From NCBI GenBank assembly GCA_964459305.1, contig CAYWNA010000010.1:1-64000 (forward strand): a stretch of DNA of 64,000 bases, written 5' to 3'. The notes under the pieces were generated by a model that was not told where the DNA came from, did no database searches, and saw nothing but the letters and a program-made list of their open reading frames with translations. Source of the DNA: CAYWNA01 sp964459305 (GTDB lineage Bacteria > Planctomycetota > Planctomycetia > Pirellulales > Pirellulaceae). The position numbers and the translations under genes are program-made. Of this stretch, positions 53,147 to 62,729 are shown in pieces. Position 1 is the first letter of the stretch; each line of letters starts with the position of its first letter.

Positions 53147-54445
53147 TTACTGCATCGCTCCTGCCAGTGCCTTCGCCGTTGCGTTGATAATGGCCTCGGA
53201 TGTAATGGTGGCACCGCTGGTGGCATCGACCCCTTTGACGCCTTGTTTCGCGATAATTTTCCGCGGCGTATCGGTCAAGGCAGAATAGAACTGTTTCTCC
53301 TGATGCCGCGTGACGCGTACGGAAACGATTCGACTGGATTTCACGCCCACCTCGACGTGAACCTCGCCTTTGAAGCCTATGCAGTTGGCACGATACGTGC
53401 CGTCGGGCACGCGACTGAGTTCGAGCATTTCAAACAGCCTGATGCCCTCGGCGTTATCACGGGCTCGTGCCTGGTTTTGTTGGATACGCCTCCACCCTTG
53501 GCCGTCCGCCGATAGGGCGAGCAACTTGTCGTAATACTCAAGGGCCTTTTCGTGCTGCCCGGCAACTCGGCAAGCGTCGCCTGCATAGATGTACGCGATG
53601 TCGGCATATGCCCCGCGCGTGTTGGCCTCGGCTAGACGCAAGGCCCGGTCGATCTCGCCCATGTCGGCCCAAGCTTTGATCATGGCAAAGTGGGGTCGGA
53701 TATCGCCCAAGAGCTCGATGGCCATCTCTTTGCAGCCCAGCTTGGCATAGCATTCGGCCAGATGGACCGCGTTGATTGACACCCGCTCGGTGCGGTCGAC
53801 GTCCGCTTTCTTCCACCAGAAGGCTGCCCGCGCGTAGTCCTGCAATAAATCATGGTACATGCGACCGAGTTCGACCATCACCCGCTTCCGGGTCTCGGTC
53901 CGGTCCTGATTGACACTCAACAAATGGTGCATCAAGCGAACACCCTCGCGCCACTTGTTCGGATTCGGGTTGATGATATCCCAGACGTACTGGTCCACGT
54001 AGCGTTGATTGTTCCATACTCCGCGGGGCGGCAGCGACCAAGCCAGATCCAAGCCACGGGAGTGGTTGAGCGGCACTGAATCCCACCAGTCCGGCGGCGT
54101 GCGGCCTAACTTGTCGATCAGCGCCTCGACATCCTCCCGAGTCTTTCGAGCGCCGCTCGCCGGCTCGTTGGATGTAACATCGCTTCCCGACCCGATCACC
54201 TCTCGTTTCCCATCCACGGTGATGGCCCTAACCTGATCAAGCGGAAATGATCTTGGGTACTCCCGATCACCGACCTTCACCGTGATCGTTACCGATTGGT
54301 TCGTGCGGGCGGTGATTTTGCCATCGATCGCGCGGCCGTCGGTGAACTCCACGCCATCGGCCAGTACGGGCACCGTCGGTCCCGCCAGCAGAGTCAGTGC
54401 TGCCAGAGTCATTCGCCAAAACCGTCTTCCCGGGATGAGATGCAT
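53147..54445 (-). CDS. Secreted TPR protein with covalent FMN-binding domain
   Basis: A 432-residue protein with a signal peptide (cleavage near residue 29). A short beta domain (residues 30-75) is followed by TPR-like helices (about 180-335). The C-terminal FMN_bind domain (about 345-430) ends with DATSGATITSEAII; the Thr in SGAT is the site where ApbE links FMN by a phosphoester bond, as in RnfG and NqrC. With the polyferredoxin encoded next, it forms a likely extracytoplasmic electron-transfer pair. A longer frame to 55408 runs over the pseudopilin gene and is not used. Confidence 0.85.
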   Translation of the reverse strand: MHLIPGRRFWRMTLAALTLLAGPTVPVLADGVEFTDGRAIDGKITARTNQSVTITVKVGDREYPRSFPLDQVRAITVDGKREVIGSGSDVTSNEPASGARKTREDVEALIDKLGRTPPDWWDSVPLNHSRGLDLAWSLPPRGVWNNQRYVDQYVWDIINPNPNKWREGVRLMHHLLSVNQDRTETRKRVMVELGRMYHDLLQDYARAAFWWKKADVDRTERVSINAVHLAECYAKLGCKEMAIELLGDIRPHFAMIKAWADMGEIDRALRLAEANTRGAYADIAYIYAGDACRVAGQHEKALEYYDKLLALSADGQGWRRIQQNQARARDNAEGIRLFEMLELSRVPDGTYRANCIGFKGEVHVEVGVKSSRIVSVRVTRHQEKQFYSALTDTPRKIIAKQGVKGVDATSGATITSEAIINATAKALAGAMQ

Positions 54446-54645
54446 CTTTGAATACCTTTTTGTTTCGCAAATTGTTGTGGGTTGTAGGTTGTAGCAATTT
54501 TGTGCGGCAGACGCGACATCGTATGTAATCACGACGGGCGCAAACCCGCAGGAAAGGGCGACAATTGTGGAAGACAGCGTGCTAGCAGGCGGAACGCCTG
54601 TTTGATCCGATGGGGGCGGATCGGCGCTGGGCAGCAAGTTCCCAC

Positions 54646-55665
54646 TCAGAAGTTCGACGGAACAACTTCGCCGCCTGCTCGCGTCGCCAGCGACCGCCAT
54701 GTGGAAAGTTCGACGGTCTCGGTGATCGCTCGCACGGAACCGTCGACCAATGCGACTTGCACGACGCCAGGATGAAAGCTGCGCGATGTGACGATTGCGT
54801 AGGAAGGACTCCCGGCGGAGCCGTCGCGGCCTTCTTGCCACGAGTTGTAGTCGGCATCGATCGTTTGGCCGCCCGTCGTGTAGGGAACAAACGAGTTCGG
54901 TGTGAGCGTGGCCGTGAAGCCGGTATGGTGCACTCGCCCGTCCGGCCATTCGGTATGTCCCGTGCTCTTGGTTTGCGCCCCGGATGCAACGATCGCCGCA
55001 GCCTCGGTGGTTGTATTCGGAATTGCCGTTGTTGACGGACCACCGTTTCGCGTGTACTTCTGCCAAGCCTTGACTTCCGCCACAAGCAACGTATTGCTCG
55101 TTCCGTCCATGAAATTGCCGAAGGTCAAGTGGCTGTTCGGATAGAACGCGCCGTTGCCGCCGCGACGCGTTGCCGGATCGAACACAAACCAAGTGCCGAA
55201 ATTGAAACCGTAGGTGGTCGGATACAGGTGTACTTTGCCGCCGCCTGGATCTCGAACGTTGCGTGCGCCGGGATCGCTCGGACACGAATAGAGCGGAATA
55301 CGCAACTCGTCGATTGGTTCCTGAAAATCCCAAGCGACATTGATGTCGACGCGACGGTAAAGATCGGCCTGTTCCAGAAAGTGGAGAATCCGTCCGTGAA
55401 CGCCCCACGAACCGTTGTTGCCGGTCGCCGTCACGTTCAAATTGACAGTCGCGCTGGCCGGCAAGGTGCGGTACGTACTCTCGTAGTTATGCACGGCCAA
55501 CGCGATCTGTTTCAAGTTGTTTTGGCACTGCGCCCTTCGGGCCGCTTCGCGCGCGGCTTGGACAGCAGGCAGAAGTAGCCCCGTGAGGATGCCAATAATG
55601 GCGATGACAACCAACAATTCCACCAAGGTAAAAGCACGACGATGTCGGCGCAGGACGTCATTCAC
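54646..55665 (-). CDS. DUF1559 pseudopilin-like protein
   Basis: A 339-residue protein typical of planctomycetes. RAFTLVELLVVIAIIGIL at the N-terminus is a type IV prepilin-like signal, followed by LLPAVQAAREAARRAQC. The DUF1559 domain ends with FHPGVVQVALVDGSV, the H-x9-DG motif. Function is unknown; such proteins form large families. It lies between the flavoprotein and the repeat-fold protein genes on the same strand, with gaps of 200 and 110 bases. Confidence 0.93.
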   Translation of the reverse strand: MNDVLRRHRRAFTLVELLVVIAIIGILTGLLLPAVQAAREAARRAQCQNNLKQIALAVHNYESTYRTLPASATVNLNVTATGNNGSWGVHGRILHFLEQADLYRRVDINVAWDFQEPIDELRIPLYSCPSDPGARNVRDPGGGKVHLYPTTYGFNFGTWFVFDPATRRGGNGAFYPNSHLTFGNFMDGTSNTLLVAEVKAWQKYTRNGGPSTTAIPNTTTEAAAIVASGAQTKSTGHTEWPDGRVHHTGFTATLTPNSFVPYTTGGQTIDADYNSWQEGRDGSAGSPSYAIVTSRSFHPGVVQVALVDGSVRAITETVELSTWRSLATRAGGEVVPSNF

Positions 55666-55775
55666 GCTCGTTACTCTTTCGGTTTTGCAGTAAGTGAAAG
55701 GGCAGGGGGGCTATGTCGCGTTCGGGGGATCGTGCGTGGATCGGCAAGAGCCTTGACTCCCACCACGCGCCCGAC

Positions 55776-56894
55776 CTACTTCGACGCATGTGGCTTGCAG
55801 TACGACAGCGCCAACAGCGCGTAGCCAGTGACCAGATTCGGATCTCCTTCCAGCCAACGGGCATTCTCATTCGTCCACGATCCGTCGGGCTGCTGCCGTT
55901 TGGCAAGTTCTTCCACCAACTCGGCCCGCCAATGGTGTAGCCCGCCGTGTTGGTCGACGAAAACATCTTCCCCGACCGAATCCAGCGCTTTGGCGAGCAG
56001 GTGATAGTAGTAGTAGAGCCCCGCGTCGCCCATGCCGGGGTTGGACTTCATATCGTAGTGTTTGCGTATCCACTCGATCGCAGCTTTCACGCGCGGGTCC
56101 TCCGAGCTCACGCCGGCGTAGAGCATGCTCTTCAACCCGGCATAGGTCATGGACCCGTAGCTGCGCAAACCGCCGTTCGGCGTTTCGCCTGCTTGGCTGG
56201 ATCCGCCGGCAGCCGGCGTGTAATAGAATCCACCATCGGGGTTCTTGGCGGCGAAGGGTGTCATGTTGTGTTCGGTTTCCAGGTTTTGGCACCGAGAGAT
56301 GAAGATCAACGCTCGCTGGACCGCCTCGCTGTCGGCTTCGTTGCCGGCGGCACGAAGCGCATCGATCAGGAAGCCGGTGTTCGACAGATCCGGGCGCCTG
56401 TGTTTGCCGTAGCCGCCGCCGCCGTATGCGGTGTCAGATGGGTCTTTGCCTTCGTCTTCATCCCATTGGATTCCCTTGACGAGTGCATCGGCACGCGCGA
56501 TCAGCCGATCGTACCGGCCGTCGATGTTGGCCTCCGACAAACAGAGTATCGCCAGACACGTCTCGTAATTGCGATATAGCGTCCCCGGTTGGTAGATTCC
56601 GCCGTCGGGCTGCACGAACCGTTTGATGTAGTCGAGACTGCGCGCCACCAGCGGGTCTTCGGGCGTCCGGCCATGCCGCAAGAGCGCCGCGGTTATCAGC
56701 GACGTTACTCCCGTGCCGGCGTAGTTGCTATAGGAACCATCGACCGATTGCCCCTTTGTCTGCAGATAGACGATCGCCGCCGCGACAGTCTTCTCGTAGG
56801 TATCTTGGGGCAGGGCAGGGGGGGGCGACGCAAATGAACGCGACGGTACGAATACCGACGCTCCAACCAGCAATACCAAACCGAATAAACGCAT
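55776..56894 (-). CDS. Secreted prenyltransferase/squalene-cyclase-fold repeat protein
   Basis: A 372-residue protein with a signal peptide (residues 1-22). It is made of alpha/alpha-barrel repeats of the prenyltransferase/squalene-oxidase type: VDGSYSNYAGTGVTSLITAAL, PDGGIYQPG, NPDGGFYYTP and QPDGSWTNEN mark successive turns. No DxDD cyclase motif was seen, so terpene cyclisation is unlikely; a binding or scaffold role is more probable. AGGAG is well spaced before ATG 56894. It heads the minus-strand flavin/Fe-S cluster. Confidence 0.83.
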   Translation of the reverse strand: MRLFGLVLLVGASVFVPSRSFASPPPALPQDTYEKTVAAAIVYLQTKGQSVDGSYSNYAGTGVTSLITAALLRHGRTPEDPLVARSLDYIKRFVQPDGGIYQPGTLYRNYETCLAILCLSEANIDGRYDRLIARADALVKGIQWDEDEGKDPSDTAYGGGGYGKHRRPDLSNTGFLIDALRAAGNEADSEAVQRALIFISRCQNLETEHNMTPFAAKNPDGGFYYTPAAGGSSQAGETPNGGLRSYGSMTYAGLKSMLYAGVSSEDPRVKAAIEWIRKHYDMKSNPGMGDAGLYYYYHLLAKALDSVGEDVFVDQHGGLHHWRAELVEELAKRQQPDGSWTNENARWLEGDPNLVTGYALLALSYCKPHASK

Positions 56895-57237
56895 GTCGCT
56901 TCTCCTGTCACCGTTTGGCCATCCGCATGCGCAGACTGCGATTGTGTTGTCTGCGTTCCCGAGCAACGCGCGTGCCAATTCTCGCAACAACTGTTGGCAA
57001 AGACAGTTTTACGTTGCCCGAGTGCCCACAAACAGCACGAGATCCCCTGTCTTCACGAGGGACCATGAGGCGAATACACTTGGCCATGGCGACATTTTCG
57101 ACAATGGCGTCGAAAAAACCGACAGCACGATACCGCACCTGGTGGATCGAGCCTCGTCGCGCGGTTTGATTGAACGGTCGTAAAGCCGGGTCTATGATGG
57201 ATGAAGTCCCGGCCCAAGATCGCCCTCGGAGAACTCC
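56895..57237. other. Divergent region, repeat-fold protein / sensor kinase
   Basis: About 340 bases between divergent genes, so promoters in both directions are expected. No sigma-54 match was found in either direction although a sigma-54 regulator is encoded just downstream. No small gene or strong hairpin was seen. Confidence 0.45.
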
Positions 57238-58614
57238 ATGCGCTGGCCTTTGCGAAATCAAATCATCGTGCCGATGGCGATCGTGATGCTGGCCACGCTG
57301 ACCGGTGCGAGCGTGTTGAATGCTTGGTTGTCGGCTCGTCGAGTACGGGGCGAGATCGAAACTCAACTGCGCGAGGCCGCGCGCGTCTTGGCCGAATCCA
57401 ATTTTCCGTTGACCGACGCGGTGCTGCGGCAGGCGCAGGGGCTGTCCGGCGCGGAGTTCGTGAGGGCCGATGCGGCAGGCGCGATCTTGGCGTCGAGCAG
57501 AAGCAAAAGCACTTATTCCGAGCTGCCACTGCGCGAGCCGGCCAACCAGTGGAACGAACTGACGCTGGGAGACACTTTCGACGACGGCAGCGCACGCTAT
57601 TTCCACACCTCGGTCCACCTGCGCCGCCGCAGTGCCTCCAGCGGTGACGAGCTGCTCCATATTCTGTACCCAGAACGCAGCTATCGCGAGGCGTGGTTGC
57701 ACGCCGTATTTCCGCCGATGGTTGTAGGAGGTGCTGCACTGATCCTGGTCGTGTTGCTGGCGGTGGTGATTGCGTCGCATGTGAGTCGTCCGATGAGCCG
57801 GCTTCGCAGCCAAGTTGAACACATTGCAGAAGGCGACTTTCGACCGCTACCGCTTCCCAATCGACAGGATGAAGTGCTGGACTTGGCCAAATCGATCAAC
57901 CGCATGGCCGAAATGCTGACGCGGTACGAAGATGACGTGCGAACAAACGAACGACTGCGCACGTTGGGACAACTCGGCAGCGGCATGGCCCACCAGATGC
58001 GAAACTCGGTCACCGGTTGTCGCATGGCTTTGGACCTTCACCGTCGGGAATGTTCCCTGGAAGGCGAATCGGAGAGCCTTGACGTGGCCGTCCGGCAGCT
58101 TTCGCTGATGGAGAAGTATTTGCAGCGATTCCTATCACTTGGGCACCAGCCACCGAAGCCGCACTCGCCAGTCGACTTGTCGCATCTTTTGGAGAACGTG
58201 CTGTTGTTGGTGGGGCCTGCCGCTCGTCACGTTGGCGTCGAACTGCGATGGGCCGAGCCGGACGGGCCGTGTATCATACAAGGCGATTCCGACGCATTGG
58301 AACAACTCGCAGTCAACCTGTTGCTGAACGCCATCGAAGCGGCAGCGCAGGCCGACGAGAGGCTTGTCGCGACATGTGTGAGTTCGTTGTCTGTTGGCGG
58401 GTTCGCCATGGAAGTTCTTGACTCGGGTGCAGGCCCTGCACCTGAGATTCAGGGCAAGCTATTCGAGCCGTTTGTGACGGACAAGGCAGACGGCGCCGGA
58501 CTCGGCCTATCTGTCGCGCGAGAGATCGCCGAACAACACGGTGGCAAGATCCGCTGGGATCGCCGTGATGGGATGACATGTTTTGTGGTAGAGTTTCCTC
58601 CCAAAGACCAATAG
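57238..58614 (+). CDS. Membrane sensor histidine kinase with HAMP domain and atypical H-box
   Basis: A 458-residue kinase with helices near residues 9-30 and 160-180, a periplasmic sensor of about 130 residues, and HAMP (about 180-235). The H-box reads GSGMAHQMRNSVTG: the residue after the phospho-His is Gln instead of the usual Glu. The N box (NLLLNAIEAA), G1 (DSGAGPA) and G2 (GAGLGLSV) are present. GGAG precedes the ATG. It is followed by a sigma-54 regulator gene, its likely partner. Confidence 0.9.
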   Translation: MRWPLRNQIIVPMAIVMLATLTGASVLNAWLSARRVRGEIETQLREAARVLAESNFPLTDAVLRQAQGLSGAEFVRADAAGAILASSRSKSTYSELPLREPANQWNELTLGDTFDDGSARYFHTSVHLRRRSASSGDELLHILYPERSYREAWLHAVFPPMVVGGAALILVVLLAVVIASHVSRPMSRLRSQVEHIAEGDFRPLPLPNRQDEVLDLAKSINRMAEMLTRYEDDVRTNERLRTLGQLGSGMAHQMRNSVTGCRMALDLHRRECSLEGESESLDVAVRQLSLMEKYLQRFLSLGHQPPKPHSPVDLSHLLENVLLLVGPAARHVGVELRWAEPDGPCIIQGDSDALEQLAVNLLLNAIEAAAQADERLVATCVSSLSVGGFAMEVLDSGAGPAPEIQGKLFEPFVTDKADGAGLGLSVAREIAEQHGGKIRWDRRDGMTCFVVEFPPKDQ

Positions 58615-58671
58615 TTTTTCTTCATTTTTCTGTCCGTCATCTTTTTGTCCTCTCTCCACTGGAGACTTGCC

Positions 58672-60087
58672 GTGGCGCGATTGCTGATTGTTGACGACGA
58701 ACAGTCGATCTGTTGGGGTTTGACACGCCTAGGCGAGAGCATGGGTCATGAAATCGCTGCCGCTTCGTCGGCCGAGCAGGCATTGGAATTGGCCGAGGAT
58801 TACCAGCCCGACGTCATCGTGTTGGACGTGCGACTGCCGGGCATGGACGGACTGACGGCCATCGAGCATCTGCGCGAGCACGTGGGCCAGGTGCCTATCG
58901 TTGTCATCACGGCATATGGAGATCTTCAGACGGCTGTCAAGGCCGTCCGCAACGGCGCGTTCGAGTACATCGTCAAACCGTTCGACTTGGACCAGATGCA
59001 GCGTACGCTCCAGAGGGCGCTGGATAGGAAACGGCCGGCGGATGTCAAAAGTCTTCCTAGTCAGCATGTAGAAGGCTTGGTGGGCAAGACGCCCGAGATG
59101 CAGGAAGTGTTCAAACGTATCGCGTTAGCGGCGGCTTCGCATGCGTGTGTATTGCTGTGCGGCGAAAGCGGTACCGGCAAGGAACTCGCGGCCCGCGCGA
59201 TTCATCGATACGGTTCACGTTCCGACGGGTCGTTTGTCGCGGTCAACGTGGCTTCGCTCAGCCCGTCGCTCGCCGAAAGCGAACTGTTCGGCCACGTGCG
59301 GGGGGCGTTCACCGGAGCTGACGAGTCCCGCACGGGACTGCTCGTTCAAGCCGACGGCGGCACGCTGTTTCTAGACGAAGTTGCGGACATCCCTCTAGCG
59401 ACCCAAGTCAAACTGCTGCGGGCTTTGGAGCACGGCGAGGTCATGCCCGTGGGATCGAACGAGATGATCACGGCTGACTTCCGAGTTGTCTCGGCGACGC
59501 ACCAGGATCTAGCACACAAAGTACAAGACGGCACTTTTCGACACGATCTCTACTTCAGGGTGTGTACGCTCCAAATCGATATCCCGCCGTTGCGTGGGCG
59601 TCGTGACGATATCGAGGAATTGGCCCGTCATTTTCTCACGCACCTGACGTCCGACGCTCAAATGCCGTGTCCGGACTTGTCACCAGAGACGGTCGCAGAA
59701 CTGAGGCAGAGACCTTGGCATGGAAACGTGCGTGAGTTGCGGAATGCGATTGAACACGCAGTGATCGTCAGTCGCGGCGGCGCAATCATCCCTGAGCATC
59801 TGCCGGCTCCGGCAGCCTCATCCCTGATTCCTGCAGAGTATCGCGAGGCAAGCATCAAGCAACAGATTGCCTTGCTCATAGGTCAATGGGCCGAAGCGCA
59901 GTTTTCCGACTCACCAGATGCCAAGGATCTGTACGATCGATTGCTCCGGACTGTTGAGCCCGCTCTGCTAAGAGTCGCAATGGAGAAGAACCGCGATCAA
60001 TACGCAGCAGCCGCACGCAGCCTTGGCATGCATCGCACGACATTGCGGAAGAAACTGGACCAGTACGGCATCGGCAAGGACGAGTAG
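58672..60087 (+). CDS. Sigma-54-dependent response regulator
   Basis: A 471-residue activator. The receiver has VDDEQSI and the acceptor Asp in VLDVRLPGMDG; the AAA+ domain has GESGTGKE, GAFTGA and GGTLFLDEVADI; a Fis-type helix (YAAAARSLGMHRTTLRKKL) ends it. GTG 58672 is chosen because GGAG lies 7 bases before; the TTG at 58645 would add nine residues. It is paired with the preceding kinase. Its target is unknown; the divergent flavin/Fe-S cluster or the glycan genes downstream are the nearest candidates. Confidence 0.93.
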   Translation: MARLLIVDDEQSICWGLTRLGESMGHEIAAASSAEQALELAEDYQPDVIVLDVRLPGMDGLTAIEHLREHVGQVPIVVITAYGDLQTAVKAVRNGAFEYIVKPFDLDQMQRTLQRALDRKRPADVKSLPSQHVEGLVGKTPEMQEVFKRIALAAASHACVLLCGESGTGKELAARAIHRYGSRSDGSFVAVNVASLSPSLAESELFGHVRGAFTGADESRTGLLVQADGGTLFLDEVADIPLATQVKLLRALEHGEVMPVGSNEMITADFRVVSATHQDLAHKVQDGTFRHDLYFRVCTLQIDIPPLRGRRDDIEELARHFLTHLTSDAQMPCPDLSPETVAELRQRPWHGNVRELRNAIEHAVIVSRGGAIIPEHLPAPAASSLIPAEYREASIKQQIALLIGQWAEAQFSDSPDAKDLYDRLLRTVEPALLRVAMEKNRDQYAAAARSLGMHRTTLRKKLDQYGIGKDE

Positions 60088-60121
60088 AGTCTAAGCAGTG
60101 CTTAGCAGCAAATTCGCAGTG

Positions 60122-60247
60122 ATACCACCTGCGGCCAGGATTGACACTTTTTCGCATGTAGCCGAAGTCGCCAGACTTTGGTCTGCGTAGGGAAGAACCA
60201 AACTCTGGCGAGTTCGGCTACAGGTCAGACTTGTCCACGGATGGTAT
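60122..60247. repeat. Terminal-inverted-repeat element, copy 2
   Basis: 126 bases with ends ATACCACCTGCGG (60122-60134) and CCACGGATGGTAT (60235-60247). It is the reverse-orientation copy of the element at 5933-6056, with shared blocks such as GCCGAACTCGCCAGAG, GGACAAGTCTG and AGTGTCAATCC (here on the minus strand). It is non-coding and lies between the regulator and sialidase-fold genes. Confidence 0.82.
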
Positions 60248-60340
60248 AGTCGAGCCTTGCAGGCGGACGACCCGGAGCCGATGAGTAACATGGGTAGACA
60301 CAAGTGGGAACCAGCAAGCTGTAAGAAAAGGAGATGCAAA

Positions 60341-61462
60341 ATGTGTTCATTCAATCGTGTTAATCGGCCGATACGGCTGTGCGGTGTTCTGGCTTTCAGC
60401 CTATTGCCGGCGGCTATTGTTGCCGCAGGTGAAGCTGACAGGAGGTATGTTCAGACCGCAGAAGGCGAGCGGGCTAAGCCAATCGTTGCGGTGGACAACG
60501 TATGCGCGTGGCCTAATCTCACAATGCTGCGGGACGGGACGATCGTGGCCACCATCCACAATCAGCCGAGTCACCTCAAAGTCCCCGCCGACGTCGAGTG
60601 CTGGGCCAGCGAAGACGGCGGGCGTACGTGGACGAAACGCGGCACGCCGGCGCCCCGCGACAATGAGCGTGTCGCCAGGGGAAACGTCGCCGCCGGTATT
60701 GCGCGTAACGGTGACCTGATCGTTATCGCCAGCGGGTGGTCCGATCCGGCTTCTGCGACCCGGGGGACTATCTTGCCCTCAATCGTGAGCCGTTCCGCCG
60801 ACGGCGGTCACACCTGGGCCATTGACGCCAAGGCCTTTCCGGACAAGTGGCCGGAGGTCGCCCGCACAAAAGCCTCGCCTAACGGCTACGTGGTGCCGTT
60901 CGGTGACATCTTCGAAGGAGCCGATGGCACGCTCCGCGTGGGATTCTACGGTGGCGCCGCCGGATCGGGCTTCGTTTACCGCAGCCGTGACGACGGAAAA
61001 ACGTGGGGTGAGCCCGTGGCGCTGAACCAGGATGTGGTCATACACGAACCCGCATTGTTTCATCTCGGCGAAGGCAAGTGGCTGGTCGCCGCGCGCCTCA
61101 ATGGTCTGGACCTACATGCCTCCGATGACGACGCCAAGACCTGGGCCCACCGGATGAAGCTCACCGGGCCGAGTCAGCACCCTGGGCATTTCATGCGGTT
61201 GAAAGACGGGCGGGTGCTCCTGACGTACGGCAACCGCTTGGTGCCTAAAGGGGTTGACGCTCGGCTCAGCGACGACGAGGGAATGACCTGGAGCGAACCG
61301 TTCCGTGTAGTAGATTTCCAGAGCGACGGTGGCTACCCGAGTAGCGTTCAACTTCCCGATGGCCAAGTGTTGACCGCTTATTACGCCCGACGAATTGTGA
61401 GCCATGACCGATACCACATGGGCGTTGTCCTGTGGGACCCCGCGTCGACACGCGTTCGTTAG
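60341..61462 (+). CDS. Secreted sialidase-fold (BNR/Asp-box) protein
   Basis: A 373-residue protein with a signal peptide (residues 1-29). Five Asp-box motifs (SEDGGRTW, SADGGHTW, SRDDGKTW, SDDDAKTW, SDDEGMTW) mark a six-bladed beta-propeller of the sialidase superfamily. The Arg triad of true sialidases is not clear from sequence, so the enzyme may act on other glycans or be a binding protein. AAAGGAGA before ATG 60341 decides the start over 60257. Confidence 0.85.
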   Translation: MCSFNRVNRPIRLCGVLAFSLLPAAIVAAGEADRRYVQTAEGERAKPIVAVDNVCAWPNLTMLRDGTIVATIHNQPSHLKVPADVECWASEDGGRTWTKRGTPAPRDNERVARGNVAAGIARNGDLIVIASGWSDPASATRGTILPSIVSRSADGGHTWAIDAKAFPDKWPEVARTKASPNGYVVPFGDIFEGADGTLRVGFYGGAAGSGFVYRSRDDGKTWGEPVALNQDVVIHEPALFHLGEGKWLVAARLNGLDLHASDDDAKTWAHRMKLTGPSQHPGHFMRLKDGRVLLTYGNRLVPKGVDARLSDDEGMTWSEPFRVVDFQSDGGYPSSVQLPDGQVLTAYYARRIVSHDRYHMGVVLWDPASTRVR

Positions 61463-61547
61463 CTTTGGCTGGTCGTCGATGACCGCAAGCGTCGACCGAG
61501 ATTCAACGGGTATCGAGAGAACGTGTTTCATTACCTGAGGCTCAATT

Positions 61548-62606
61548 ATGCTCCGCACCACAACTGCTTTCTTTGTCTGTTTCTTTCTCGTCAACTCCCT
61601 AATCGATGTCATCGCCGCCCAGCCGCCCCGCGCGTCGATCGTGATCGGTGAGTCGCTCGCCGAGGTAAAGGAGCCGAAGCCGGGCAAGCTCAATTCGCCC
61701 TTCGGAGTCGATTTCGACGCCGCGGGAAACATGTACATCGTCGAGCTGGCCGGCGGCCGGGTCCACAAGCTGGATACCGAAGGCAATTTCACCACTATTG
61801 CCGGCGACGGCAGCAAAGGGTACTCGGGCGACGGCGGGCCAGCCAAAGACGCCATCTTCAACGGGATGCACAACGTGGCCGTCACTCCCGACGGCGATCT
61901 TTTCATCACCGACAGTTGGAATCATTGCATTCGCAAGATCGATGGCCAATCGGGAATCATCACCACCTTTGCCGGCACGGGCGAACCTGGATTCGGCGGC
62001 GACGGTGGACCGGCGTCCGAAGCTACCTTCAATTTCCTGATGTGCGTCTCGCTGAATCCGGCCAACGACAGGATCTACTTGGCCGATCTGAAGAACCTGC
62101 GGGTACGGATGATCGACTTAGCCACGGGCATCGTCAGCACCGTGGCTGGCAACGGCGAGAAGGGAGTCCCCACGGATGGCCACGTGGCAACGGAAAGTCC
62201 ACTGGTCGATCCACGGGCGGTGGCCGTCGATTCGAAGAACAACGTCTACATCCTGGAACGCGGCGGCCATGCCCTGCGGATGGTCACGCCCGATGGCAAG
62301 ATTCGCACCGTGGCTGGCAGCGGTGAACGGGGTGGGGCGGGCGGACCGGCGTTGTCGGCCCAACTGAACTCGCCAAAACACGTGGCCGTCGATTCGGACG
62401 ACAACGTGATCATCGCCGACGACCAGAACAAACGGATCCGCATCTACAATCCACGCCAAGGCACACTGAGGAGTATCTTGGGTGGCGACGTCGAGCGGCC
62501 GCGGCGAGGTCTGAGCCGTCCGCATGGCGTTTGTGTCCACGCGGACGGATCGATCTACGTAGTCGACACCGGGCATCACCGGATCATCCGTCTGCAGTTG
62601 CAGTAA
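61548..62606 (+). CDS. Secreted NHL-repeat beta-propeller protein
   Basis: A 352-residue protein with a signal peptide (residues 1-24). NHL repeats recur every 50 or so residues: LNSPFGVDFDAAGNMYIVE, FITDSWNHCIRKI, RIYLADLKNLRVRMID, DPRAVAVDSKNNVYILE, HVAVDSDDNVIIADDQNKRI. This is a six-bladed propeller, in planctomycetes usually extracellular and of unknown ligand. It lies between the sialidase-fold and sulfatase genes on the same strand. Confidence 0.88.
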   Translation: MLRTTTAFFVCFFLVNSLIDVIAAQPPRASIVIGESLAEVKEPKPGKLNSPFGVDFDAAGNMYIVELAGGRVHKLDTEGNFTTIAGDGSKGYSGDGGPAKDAIFNGMHNVAVTPDGDLFITDSWNHCIRKIDGQSGIITTFAGTGEPGFGGDGGPASEATFNFLMCVSLNPANDRIYLADLKNLRVRMIDLATGIVSTVAGNGEKGVPTDGHVATESPLVDPRAVAVDSKNNVYILERGGHALRMVTPDGKIRTVAGSGERGGAGGPALSAQLNSPKHVAVDSDDNVIIADDQNKRIRIYNPRQGTLRSILGGDVERPRRGLSRPHGVCVHADGSIYVVDTGHHRIIRLQLQ

Positions 62607-62729
62607 GCAAGACGCGCGCACGTCCTTCTGCGTAGGAGCGTTTGAGGCGATTACGCACGGCCAACAATCAACTTGACCAATCCAAAGGCCGAACCTAACT
62701 GGCTTAGCCACCAGGAACAGGAACGCGCT

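Noticed and set aside
54446..55408. Upstream extension of the flavoprotein gene to a 753-codon frame
   Set aside because: The extra 320 codons run over the DUF1559 gene in another frame, while a signal peptide begins exactly at 54445.
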